This document shows positions 50,748 through 59,682 of a stretch of 64,000 bases of DNA, piece by piece. Position numbers and translations under genes: made by a program. Location: contig BGKB01000022.1 of assembly GCA_003116975.1 (NCBI GenBank), positions 186,001 to 250,000 on the forward strand, written 5' to 3'. Each line of letters opens with the position of its first letter. The stretch's first letter is position 1. The DNA comes from Aurantiochytrium sp. KH105 (taxonomy: Eukaryota; Sar; Bigyra; Thraustochytrida; Thraustochytriidae). Below the pieces are notes generated by a model. The model saw only the letters and a list, made by a program, of their open reading frames with translations, did not search any database and had not been told where the DNA came from.

Positions 50748-51033
50748 GGTCGCTTATGCGCGCCGTCCGCTTTTCTCCACGCAAGCAATCGTGGTCTGCG
50801 GAGCAGAGCTAGTTAGCTAGCTAGCTGGCTTGCCAGTGGTGTCACTGTTGCAAACAAGTGAGAGGAAAGGGTCACGGAACGAGGACCGAACGGGCCATAC
50901 GCTACGCCAAGGCTGTGGCGTGCTCCCGGGTCGACTCTTCCAAAGAGCTTACGAGAACTTGGAGCCGTAAAGCACCAATCAAGAACGCGCTAGAATATCT
51001 TCGATGGTAAGCTTGATGATGTAAAGATAGATT
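50748..51033. other. Intergenic space behind ASCC3
   Basis: It holds the ASCC3 promoter and the 3' end of the next minus-strand gene. GCTAGCTAGCTAGC lies at about 50811-50826. Nothing else is seen. Confidence 0.5.
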
Positions 51034-53088
51034 TTACAAGTCGAGATTTTCATCATGGTAGTAGGGCTCAAGCGCAACATCGTCCATTGCGAGCCAGAGC
51101 CGCTGCAGAATAAGCCCCGAGAGAATAGCTGCCAAACTTGCCGGCATATCCTTGTAAACTCTCTTGACTGCAGCTCGCGCAATAAAGACCGCAGCGACGG
51201 GAGCAGGTGTGATGGCAAGCGAGCTCAGAATGAGTGGAACGGCGACGCCTGCAACGGTGGTGATATTCAGCGTATTGTTTTCTTGCTTCATCTTGATGCG
51301 AACGATGTCCCGGAACTCCTGCTCAAAGAGGTCAGCTTGGGAACCCCACTGCGCGTTCCACGAGACACCTGGGGTCTCCATGTGGCGGGAGGTTTCGTTC
51401 TCTGTTTCTTCCGACGACGCATTCGCGCTTTCTTGCGCAAAAGATGTCGCGTCGGTGCCGTGAAAGGCTACAGGGAGTGCGGCACGCTTGTAGGCACTAA
51501 GAACTGCAATTGCAATGTGCGCTTCGTCAACAAAACCGTGTTTGCGAAGTCGAGTAGCTTTGGCAGACAACTCGGACGAGCTGGCAACAATCTCGACAGC
51601 GAGTTTGCGGAACTCGTCTCGTGACAAGTCCTGTGCAGATCTAGATGCCCCATCTTCCGCATCTGCCGCGCTCTTGCTGCAATTTGTCATGTTCCCAAGA
51701 CGCTCAGAAGAACCTTCGTCGCTGCGAGCGCCAGATTCTTCCTCCTCTATGTGATCGCTTTGGCAAGATTCGCTACTGGTCGCTGGAATGTGAAACGTGC
51801 CACCTGGAAAAATGGTGTCAGATCGAGCAGCGAATACTTGCTGCGCAAAGAGGTTCTCAAGGCTCGCTGGTCCCGCAGAGAGGGTCTGCACTTGACTCCA
51901 CTCTGCAGAGACTGTCTTTGACACTTTTGCATCTTTGAGTTCGCGCAAAAGTTCTTGATCCATTTGTTCCCTTTGCAACAAACGCAGAGGGGATGCACGG
52001 CGCGTGGACATGATTCCAAAAAGAACGCGGTGCAAGAGCTGGTACCAGTCGAGACTTCGAGAGAGAGGGTTTACTTTCTCGCGAAACGTGTGTCTCGCGC
52101 GAGCCACGATACCATTGCGCTTGTGAGCGAGGATCGTGTACGCTTCCCAGTGCGGATCACCAAATCGCGAGCAGCGGACAATATTGATGTCGAGCGAAAG
52201 CGCCCAGGCTGCGCGTCGACCAGGATGCATGGAGACAAGCAAGAGGAAGGGCCGGATAAGCCCGAGCTTCAGTGCCTTGGTCTTGTAGTTGCTCGCGCGC
52301 TCCATGTTGCGGACGCCCATAGCATTGTCATAGGTCGCAGCGCAAGCGCCTTGAAGCGTAGGCCAGCCGTCGGCCTGCGCTTGAGCAACAATCTTGGCAA
52401 ACTTGATTTTGTCATCGATGGCTAATTTGTTGAAGCGCCGCTCAAGCCAGTCGAGCGAGTAACGCTCTGGCGGAAGACTCTCGTCGACGGTTTTTTCTTT
52501 TTCGTCCCTCGTCATGAGCGAGTCAGAAGACTCAGTCATTTGTGTTATCTGATAGCTGAAGACGAGCGGGAACAAAACCGCACGGGTTTCGAAGCGCAAA
52601 ACTAAATCAATCGTGCATATTTCTTCTTCATCCACAAGTTCCTCATCCTCTTGGTCATCATCGCCGTCCTTGCCGAGGTCGTCTTTCTCAGAACTGGCAT
52701 CGCCATCACGCACAGTTTTGGGTGGCACATCGATGACCACGGAAGCTCGGGCGCGGGTTGAGCGAAGAAGAAGATTTGCGTCAACAGAGCCATCGGAAGT
52801 CTTGGCGTTGACGCTAAGTTGGCGAATCGCGTTGCCCGTAAGCTTGCCCATGACGCGATGATTTTCGAGCGGGCCCTGCGCGCCTTCTGGGATCCAGACG
52901 TCGAGTTTCCATTTTCCAGGGCTAATTTCGCAGACAACCTGCCGGGGCATCCCGAGTCGAGCTGACAGTTCTGGCGAAGCAAATGTGCAGGAGCTCATGC
53001 TCGAGGCTACGCTCGAAGGATACGGAAGCAAGCTCGTAGTCTGCACAGGACTGTCGTGCGGGTTTGTGCGCTGCTCCTGTAGGGGCAT
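51034..53088 (-). CDS. Unknown 684-residue protein with C-terminal hydrophobic segments
   Basis: The first in-frame ATG is at 53088 (MPLQEQRTNP). A second, at 52998 (MSSCTFASPE), is also possible. Residues about 55-210 look like a beta-rich domain (CEISPGKWKLDVWIPEG, CTIDLVLRFETRAVLFPLVFSYQI) interrupted by an acidic loop (about 145-165). Residues about 240-400 are more helical and well structured (YDNAMGVRNMERASNYKTKALKLG, shown here by its core GVRNMERASNYK). A Ser/Glu-rich linker and a helical part follow. Two hydrophobic segments near the end (about 610-665: GVAVPLILSSLAI and ASLAAILSGLILQRLW) could insert in a membrane. I do not recognise the family. It shares its upstream region with the small spliced gene. 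Confidence 0.7.
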   Translation of the reverse strand: MPLQEQRTNPHDSPVQTTSLLPYPSSVASSMSSCTFASPELSARLGMPRQVVCEISPGKWKLDVWIPEGAQGPLENHRVMGKLTGNAIRQLSVNAKTSDGSVDANLLLRSTRARASVVIDVPPKTVRDGDASSEKDDLGKDGDDDQEDEELVDEEEICTIDLVLRFETRAVLFPLVFSYQITQMTESSDSLMTRDEKEKTVDESLPPERYSLDWLERRFNKLAIDDKIKFAKIVAQAQADGWPTLQGACAATYDNAMGVRNMERASNYKTKALKLGLIRPFLLLVSMHPGRRAAWALSLDINIVRCSRFGDPHWEAYTILAHKRNGIVARARHTFREKVNPLSRSLDWYQLLHRVLFGIMSTRRASPLRLLQREQMDQELLRELKDAKVSKTVSAEWSQVQTLSAGPASLENLFAQQVFAARSDTIFPGGTFHIPATSSESCQSDHIEEEESGARSDEGSSERLGNMTNCSKSAADAEDGASRSAQDLSRDEFRKLAVEIVASSSELSAKATRLRKHGFVDEAHIAIAVLSAYKRAALPVAFHGTDATSFAQESANASSEETENETSRHMETPGVSWNAQWGSQADLFEQEFRDIVRIKMKQENNTLNITTVAGVAVPLILSSLAITPAPVAAVFIARAAVKRVYKDMPASLAAILSGLILQRLWLAMDDVALEPYYHDENLDL

Positions 53089-53767
53089 CGGCGTGTTGCT
53101 CGCTGCGTTCACTCCGTGCTCGTTGCTGACCGTCGCTATCGGCCCCTTGCCCTCGCTTGCACCAGCGCCTGCTGCAGGTCTGCTTGCCTGCCAGTGGTCA
53201 CGCACGGCCTCGCTCGCTCGCTCGCTCGAGTTCGTTCTTCGACCCGCCGAACTTGGGACACCGCATGTTGAGAAAAAAGAGGGAAGCGAGACCTCTTTTC
53301 TTGTGGATATGAGTCAAATCCTCTCAACGGATCGTTTTGTTTTTTTCCTTCTATTCTCGCGGTGAGGATTTCCGCTCTCCAAGGCCGCGCCGCTCCTGGG
53401 CCCCGTCCGCGCCGGCTTCGATCATAAGGACGATAAGCACCCTCTCTCTCTGTTCGCATCGCAAAAATCTTGGCGCGGACCTGCAGCAAGTAGGCTTATA
53501 AGTAAGTATGTAAATAATCGGGTAAAGTGAGCAAGGTGAAAAGGACTCTCGACTTGGCGCAGCACGCAGCAAAACCGCAGAGATTGGTGAGTTTGTCGGA
53601 GGTCTGCTCGCGCGCGGTGGGGCGAGTCTTCGGGACGCGGCTCGAGGCATACGCACGAAGAGTAGTTTGTCCGCAATCGAGGCAAGGCAAGGTCTGACGT
53701 AGCCAATCGTGTTTGAATTTGTCAAAGGAGAAACGAGCGCACAGGGCAAAGCGCTGTTCCTTGCACC
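53089..53767. promoter_or_regulatory. Shared upstream region of divergent genes
   Basis: About 0.68 kb between the unknown gene (-) and the small spliced gene (+). Open frames here lack any domain. No clear TATA element is seen. Confidence 0.5.
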
Positions 53768-54479
53768 ATGTACACGTCCAAGTACACGGTGAACCCCAAG
53801 GCGGATCTGGGTCACCTGTCCATCAATGTGTCTCGAGACAAGCAAAAGAATGTCTATGTCAGCATGCGCGATAAGAACAGCCGCTACGAAGGCAAGCAGA
53901 TTTCCCTGCCGCACAAGAACGAGCTTTTTAGCAGCTTTCCTTTTTACAAGGACGGCAAGGGTGATCCCTACCAGGGACGCAACAGTGAGTGTTTCCTCTA
54001 TTGACGCGCAAACGTGTCGTGATGCTCATGAAAGTAATAGCTAGGTGCTAACGCGGGCTCTGCAAACTATCACAGGTTATCTTAAGGCTGCCCGGAAGCA
54101 TGGGTTTGGCTCGAGCGATCCTCCGAAGCGAGATGAGTTTTCCAACACTATCGCCATTGAGCAGTACCGCGAGGCGATTCGATCGGTAAACAATTCGCAG
54201 GCCAAGGCTGCAAAGGCTATTTCGGAAAAGAAGGCGCTTGAAGGCGGTGGAGATGAGGTGCTGCCTGGTCCTGAGGCAAAGGAGGAAATTGAAGAGTTTT
54301 TCGAGTACGATCAGGCTTACTCGGTCAAGCCAGACGAGATTGGCAAGGTGCGCACATGGAAACCAATGGTACGTCAACTTTTTCGAGGAGCCTCACTTGC
54401 CGAATGCGTTGCACTTTTGAACCTACTCGTTGAAGCAAAAGTCCCACCACAACATAGTACAAATGAGAAAATGTACAGG

Positions 54480-54525
<46 letters not shown>

Positions 54526-54692
54526 ACAAGCTGCTGCACATTTCACAGAAGTATGGGTCAATGCGCACGACAAACACCAACTATGGCATGGACTGCCATC
54601 AGCCGAACACGAAGAACACAAGTCGACGAACTACATCCACGGCGCTCTTTTTCAACAACAATCATCTCACCGTTGGTGACCACGAGCACTAG
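53768..54692 (+). CDS. Small three-exon gene, possible axonemal protein
   Basis: Exons at 53768-53984, 54076-54368 and 54549-54692 encode 217 residues, starting MYTSKYTVNPKADLG and ending VGDHEH. Splice sites are GTGAGT/CACAG and GTACGT/CACAG, with branch sites TGCTAAC (54046-54052) and GACTAAC (54521-54527). The protein is basic, short-motif rich and lacks a globular signature. The piece MRTTNTNYG in the last exon vaguely recalls the TTNQTYG motif of Piercer microtubule inner proteins, but that is weak. Intron 2 is a multiple of three and free of stops, so retaining it would add 60 residues including an Arg/Glu repeat. Function not established. Confidence 0.7.
53985..54075 (+). other. Intron 1 of the small spliced gene
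   Basis: 91 bases, donor GTGAGT, branch TGCTAAC, acceptor CACAG. It splits a Ser codon (phase 1). The unspliced frame stops soon after the donor. Confidence 0.85.
54369..54548 (+). other. Intron 2 of the small spliced gene, frame-preserving
   Basis: 180 bases, donor GTACGT, branch GACTAAC (54521-54527), acceptor TTTCACAG. Phase 0 and no stop inside. A (GA)n microsatellite sits just before the branch site. Confidence 0.8.
54485..54519. repeat. (GA)n microsatellite in an intron
   Basis: About 16 GA dinucleotides directly upstream of the branch site of intron 2. Confidence 0.9.
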
Positions 54693-54932
54693 GCAGCTGT
54701 TCTACGAAGCAAATGATGGAAGCCGCTGGGCCTGACGTGCCGCCTGATATCTCTTTTCCATTGAATAATCGAAACTTTACACCAACACCACAAGTAATGA
54801 TGTGACTTGACTCGCAACGGATCTATGGCAATGTGTCGAGAAAAAGCGGTCGGGGATCGCCCAATGACATCTGCAGCTCGCGCGACTTGGTTCTTGTAAA
54901 GCGCTCTCTGCGCGCGCTGTGTGCGCGCCACC

Positions 54933-55385
54933 ATGTTTGACGAGGCGCTGCTCAGCTCGCGAGACGTGACGTGGTGCAGACAGCATCTTGAGGAAGCTGC
55001 CTTGGCAAGCGCGACCGGACCCGCCGCGCAAAGAGACGCACAACCGGCAGACCCAAGTCAACTGCCCACCGAGCTGCTCTTTGAGGCTCTCTGCCTCGCA
55101 CGGCGTTGCGAATGGTCATGGGAATGCACGCGCGAAACCTTTATCATTCTTCTGGAAGTCCTCGCGTTCGAGCGTGACGAGCCTCTATGTACAATGATGC
55201 AAAGTTTTGAAAAGTTCAAGCAGCTACTCGTTGTAAAAAGCTGCGAGCGTCCTCCATGGACGATTGGGCTCTTCACGCCAGAACAAGCCAATGATCTTAC
55301 CCGCTTTATCCTAGAACACCACTACAAGCACTTTGCAATGCACAAGCATCTGACAGCCACTCATCGACCAGTGCTGGACCTGTAA
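54933..55385 (+). CDS. CFAP119: CFAP119 (CCDC189/C16orf93)-like flagellar protein
   Basis: The ATG at 54933 (ACCATGT) gives 150 residues. The domain motifs follow the CFAP119 order: LPTELLFEALCLARRCEWSWE (about 50-70; core LLFEALCLARR), an SFEKFKQLLV helix, the diagnostic RPPWTIGLFTPEQA (about 110-123) and the ending HHYKHFAMHKHL...PVLDL. Animal homologues read RPPFSIGVFS and YFRHYKLYKYVF at these places. CFAP119 is an axonemal protein of motile cilia. The protein is much shorter than mammalian versions because the long N- and C-terminal extensions are missing. It lies 240 bases behind the small spliced gene on the same strand. Confidence 0.82.
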   Translation: MFDEALLSSRDVTWCRQHLEEAALASATGPAAQRDAQPADPSQLPTELLFEALCLARRCEWSWECTRETFIILLEVLAFERDEPLCTMMQSFEKFKQLLVVKSCERPPWTIGLFTPEQANDLTRFILEHHYKHFAMHKHLTATHRPVLDL

Positions 55386-55554
55386 CGAGTGACTCATTTT
55401 CTTGCTTCCTCTTCGTTATCTCTTTCGAATATCCAGATCTTGCAGCATACAAAGCGAAAATGGCGCGCGAATCGTTCATACCCTTACAAGCCAGGATAAA
55501 TCGAAGATGAAGGAAAGTGCCACCGTGAAATAACAGTGAAACAAAATGTTTTCT

Positions 55555-56982
55555 TTAGGATTTTGATGTAGCTTGCCGAGAGACACGTACCTCCTCGTAA
55601 ATCGAGGAGGCAGTGGAAGACAAAAGGACCAGGAGACCAAAAGCCGTATGAATCAACAAAAATACAAGAGTGTCGTCTCCTGAGCTTGCGGGGGATCCTG
55701 AATGGAAGGAGTTTATTGGACGGATATCTTCAAAATGACGGAGTTTGGCCTTTGTACATACATAGCAGACGTACACCACAAGCTCTGACAAGATGAATAG
55801 GTTTAGCTCTTGTGTACGAGAGTTGGGTGTTGGAATGGCCTTGACTACAAGTGCAAAGCTGAGACAAAAGTGTGCTGCAGATAGGGCCTTTAGCAAGGGT
55901 TTTCTGTGATCTTGTACGCTCTGTATCACAAACAGACCCAACGCAGTGTATATGATGACAAGAAAGGCCATTGCAAGCACACGCTCAAGCACGACCAAAG
56001 GAGATGCTTTTCGTGTGGGTGTCCTATCCATTGCTATGTGGATTGCGGCCGGAACAAATACTGCCATACCTCCGAATATGAGCTCCAAAGAATCAACATC
56101 AGAAGCATCTCGAAAGAGAAGATTGAAAGCGAAGCAGGCGGTTGCAATCCCCCGAAAGAGGTTGGCAGGCGACTTTGGGATAGAACAACCAATTCGAAAG
56201 AGACAAGCCAAGACAAAGAGACCTGCCAAAATCTCTTGCGCCGAAGACATGCGTTTCTCATCGGTCAGAAACGAGCAACAAGCAGAAGCGGCTGCAAGTT
56301 CGTTTGGATACTCCACTGGTATTTGCAGACGTTTTGCATCCAATATGAGAGTGCAAAGCGCGTAGAAATTGAGCTCTTTCATTCCCTCAAAAGTCATGTG
56401 CTGGAAAAGTCGTAGCCTCCCTATGACACCGTTGTATGTTCTCCCGCTTGCAGCCTGTTCCTTTAGCATTGCAAGACAGACTTTAAGGATGACAATTGCA
56501 AGGAAACACAGGAATAGTAGGCCGAGCAGTGAATTGTCTCCTGACGTCAAGTTGTTCGACATGGACTGTCCCGATTGAACCTCCTGCGAGGTTTGTCCTG
56601 CCAAAGACTCTGAGGCATGGTCAGTTTCTTTGACTGGAATCTGCTCAGAAGAAGAAGAGGGGGGTGACGAGGGCGATACGGATGATGATATCTTCTTGGA
56701 GCGAGCCTGCGGGGTTTTGGAACGAGTCCGCCGCTTTCGGCCAAGTTTGGATTGTGGCGCAGAAGCCGCTTTGAGGACAGCGTCGTAACTCTCGACTTGC
56801 GTCTTGAATCCATCGTAAATGAGGTCTTTGCGCGTCTCCCACGTGTTGTGTTCGTCGTCGTGATCTTCCCATTTGACGAGGTACTCTTGTACGGTCGCGC
56901 CTTTCCGCTTGACCTTGCGTCGGCTCAAAATTTTCTCAATGTGGACATGCTCGTCGTCGTCGCTCGATGACTCGTGCCTCAT
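55555..56982 (-). CDS. Chromodomain protein with multi-span membrane region (copy A)
   Basis: The first ATG is at 56982 (MRHESSSDDDEH), giving 475 residues. A chromodomain lies at about 12-68 (HIEKILSRRKVK ... QEYLVKWEDHDDEHNTWETRKDL). The aromatic cage positions read Val13, Trp38 and His41, so only one of three aromatics remains. A basic, then Ser/Pro-rich linker follows (about 75-150). Seven or eight hydrophobic segments span about 155-465, for example LLGLLFLCFLAIVILKVCLA, VLAMAFLVIIYTALGLFVI and FLLIHTAFGLLVLLSS. Chromodomains bind methylated histone tails, but a polytopic membrane fusion is not a standard family known to me. An inner-nuclear-membrane site is inferred. Copy B lies 0.5 kb further along on the same strand. 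Confidence 0.85.
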   Translation of the reverse strand: MRHESSSDDDEHVHIEKILSRRKVKRKGATVQEYLVKWEDHDDEHNTWETRKDLIYDGFKTQVESYDAVLKAASAPQSKLGRKRRTRSKTPQARSKKISSSVSPSSPPSSSSEQIPVKETDHASESLAGQTSQEVQSGQSMSNNLTSGDNSLLGLLFLCFLAIVILKVCLAMLKEQAASGRTYNGVIGRLRLFQHMTFEGMKELNFYALCTLILDAKRLQIPVEYPNELAAASACCSFLTDEKRMSSAQEILAGLFVLACLFRIGCSIPKSPANLFRGIATACFAFNLLFRDASDVDSLELIFGGMAVFVPAAIHIAMDRTPTRKASPLVVLERVLAMAFLVIIYTALGLFVIQSVQDHRKPLLKALSAAHFCLSFALVVKAIPTPNSRTQELNLFILSELVVYVCYVCTKAKLRHFEDIRPINSFHSGSPASSGDDTLVFLLIHTAFGLLVLLSSTASSIYEEVRVSRQATSKS

Positions 56983-57529
56983 GGTTTGAGGCGAGGTTTT
57001 CCTCAAAGCGAAGCGAAGAAGGAAAGCAGGACAAGCGCGCGCCGCGAACAGAGACCCGCGTGAGACAGTCTGTCTTTTCTTTTGCGAGCAACGCGCAGTA
57101 TCGTTGTGTGGCCAAGGTTAGCTTTTGGATTTCTAGTTTCTCCAAATCTTTGTTTTTAGTTTTCCAAGACGCAGTTCATTAGAGCGATCGACAGCGAAAT
57201 GGCGTTCTCACGTGCTAAAAGCACTTGAAGCCTGCAGACTTTACGCCATTTGGCGAATAAGATCATGACTTTAGACAAGAATCTTCTTTTCCGATAATGC
57301 TTTGACTCCTCTGAACGTTTATTTTGGTGTATAAAAAGAAAGCAATGCAAAAGGGGTACGTGTTGGCCTTGCGCTTGACGCATATTTTCTTGTCGAGATG
57401 ATCACCCAGTCTACCCAAGCCTAGGCCTAGGCCTCACGAAGGCATCATCATGCATGGGTTCATCCTTTTGCCTGCCTGCCTGCCTGCTTTACTTTCCTTT
57501 TTGCGCGCTGTCACAGCTGAAGTAGCACC
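56983..57529. other. Intergenic space between the two chromodomain genes
   Basis: It contains the palindromic run CCTAGGCCTAGGCCT (57420-57434) and (CCTG)n (57471-57487). The rest should hold the copy A promoter and the copy B 3' end. Confidence 0.6.
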
Positions 57530-58981
57530 CTAGGGACGGTGGAACATGATGGCAGAGCACATGAAAAGGACTCCATTGGTAAGCCCGAGAATGTTGTGCA
57601 GAATATCAAAATGAGGCAAGGTGACGTCATGCATCTGGCCATCGAAGCCTGCAACCTGAAAGGTCTCTGGGCCCGGAATCTTGCCCGCATGCTTGGGATG
57701 AAGCTTTGCCAACGCCACCATCACATAGAGTACGCCGCAAACGGTTCCAGCGAGCTCAAGCGAGAGATAAAAAGGAGCACCGCCTCGAGACCCAACGAGG
57801 CTTGCGAGGAAACGCGCCAGTCCCCGGCAAACGTTGAAGAGGGCGATGGTGCCAGTTCCGTACAGGTACCTGGTATCGAAATCGGCATTTTCCTGTTCGT
57901 ACTGCTTGTATACGATGGCAAGAATGGCCACGAAGCCCAGGACGGAAAGAACATTTGCAATAGCATCCGCCATTTTCTTCTTACGGAGAGCGTGCTCCTT
58001 GGTAGGCGTTCTTTCATCGCCAGAAAAGAGAGTCAGGAGGACGAAGAGCTGCCAGAGGAGGAGCGTAAAGATGTGCTTGGAGAATTCGCCGGGCTCGGTC
58101 ATGTTACTCTCAGGGAACACCTTGGCTGTGGCCTCTACAAAGAAGGTCATGGCAATCCAGATCATGACGACAGCCGAGAGAAAAGCAAAGTCGGTCGAAT
58201 GCCCGTAGCGAAGGGTGTAAAGAGCAGAGATGACCATTGGCGCTGGGTCCGTGAGAACTGACGCCATGTGCAGACGCTGCAAGTCGGTTACCTCATTGTT
58301 AGTCTTGCCATCTGGAGCAGTGTATTTGAGGTCCATGCGCAGAATCTTCCAGGTGACGCTGAGAAGCCACGAGCCGAGGAAGAGAAGGAGGAAGTGAGCC
58401 GCAAAGTTGCCCGAGGTCGCGTTGGCAATGTCCTGCTGCGAGAGGTTTGCCGCGAGTGCCGCCTGATCCTGAAGGGCCGAGGCGTCATCCGTGACATCCT
58501 CCTCACCTCCATCATCTTCATCGTCGTCCTCTTCTTCGACGTTATCGTCGGCTTCTTGGACCGCTTCCTCCTCCTCCTCGTCTTCCTCCTCGGCCACATC
58601 TTCGTCGCCGTTCTCCTCTTCCTCTTCCTCTTCTTCTCCTTCTTCTTCTTCGTCATCGTCGTTGCTCTTTGGGGGAGTGCGCTTGCTCGGCGTCTTGGAG
58701 CGACGACGCTTTGAGAACGTAGACTTGGAGGTCGTGGCAGTGCTCAGACTGGCATCGTGTTCGTCAACTTCGCGGGTGTAGCCATCGGCGATCAGGTCTG
58801 TGCGCGTCTGCCAGGTGTTGTCATCGCTGTCGTAACCTTCCCATTTAATGAGGTATTCGAACTCAACGCGGCCGCCGTCAAGCGGGATCTCACGACGCGA
58901 CAAGATGACCTCAATCTTGTAGTCCTCTTCTTCCTCGTCGCCGATGATCGCCTCCTCGGGGGCGAGCTTCTCGGCGGCCAT
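57530..58981 (-). CDS. Chromodomain protein with multi-span membrane region (copy B)
   Basis: The first ATG is at 58981 (MAAEKLAPEEAI), giving 483 residues. The chromodomain at about 20-75 (YKIEVILSRREI ... EFEYLIKWEGYDSDDNTWQTRTDL) keeps all three cage aromatics: Tyr21, Trp47 and Tyr50. This is the arrangement HP1 uses to bind trimethyl-lysine on histone H3. A basic patch with SKTPSKRTPPK (about 95) leads to a very acidic linker (about 105-175). Then come seven or eight hydrophobic segments (about 195-480), for example FLLLFLGSWLLSVTW, VVMIWIAMTFFVEA and FTLLLWQLFVLLTLF. Copy A is alike in layout and length but diverged. An inner-nuclear-membrane chromatin tether is the simplest reading, but it is inference. 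No enzyme motif is seen in the membrane part. Confidence 0.87.
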   Translation of the reverse strand: MAAEKLAPEEAIIGDEEEEDYKIEVILSRREIPLDGGRVEFEYLIKWEGYDSDDNTWQTRTDLIADGYTREVDEHDASLSTATTSKSTFSKRRRSKTPSKRTPPKSNDDDEEEEGEEEEEEEENGDEDVAEEEDEEEEEAVQEADDNVEEEDDDEDDGGEEDVTDDASALQDQAALAANLSQQDIANATSGNFAAHFLLLFLGSWLLSVTWKILRMDLKYTAPDGKTNNEVTDLQRLHMASVLTDPAPMVISALYTLRYGHSTDFAFLSAVVMIWIAMTFFVEATAKVFPESNMTEPGEFSKHIFTLLLWQLFVLLTLFSGDERTPTKEHALRKKKMADAIANVLSVLGFVAILAIVYKQYEQENADFDTRYLYGTGTIALFNVCRGLARFLASLVGSRGGAPFYLSLELAGTVCGVLYVMVALAKLHPKHAGKIPGPETFQVAGFDGQMHDVTLPHFDILHNILGLTNGVLFMCSAIMFHRP

Positions 58982-59682
58982 CCTCGCCTTGTGGTGCCTG
59001 CGCTTCGACCTTCGGTTGACCAAGGAAAGCGTCTCTCTCTCGCGCGCGCGATTTCTGAAGGACAAGGCGCGCTTCTTCACGCAGCTCGGCAGGAGCTGTG
59101 CGGAGGGAAGTAAGAGCGCGCGTCGGGCGCGCGTCGAGTGCGCAAGCGGGCGAGCGAACGGACGCGCGTGCGTGCGTGCGCGATCGAAACGTGTCTGTCA
59201 GAGCGGTTTGCCAGCACGATCCTGTCTAGAAACCACTTAGCAGAAGCGGTGCGATTTTCGCTTGTGCAAAGAGTCATTGTTTCCTGGTCTGGTATATTGC
59301 GCGATTGCTGGTTAGCATCATCATCAGCAGTGACGAAAAGACCTAGATGTGGACCAAGTTTTGGCCTTGCTGGGGGCCGTACCATTCGCAGCGGTCAAGG
59401 GGCTTCGAGACAGAAAGAGTGTACGATGGAGGCTAACAGCATCCGATCATTTGCTGTCAATTTTTCTTTTTGAATAAGAGAAATAAAGAAGAAGAAAGCA
59501 ACAAAAGGCTGGACCTAAATTTTCATCATAGCTTTTACATGGATGGGATGAGAAGCACGAGAAAGAAAGTGAGCATTGATCAGAAACAAAAAGGTATCAT
59601 GCTGCCCTATCCAAGGACTTGGAATGAGGGACGCATTTCTCTTTGGTCTGAACGGCACGAGAGAAAGGCGCAGTGGATTGAA
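58982..59682. other. Intergenic space
   Basis: The promoter and leader of chromodomain copy B, followed by the 3' end of the kinase gene. No repeats or genes are evident. Confidence 0.5.
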
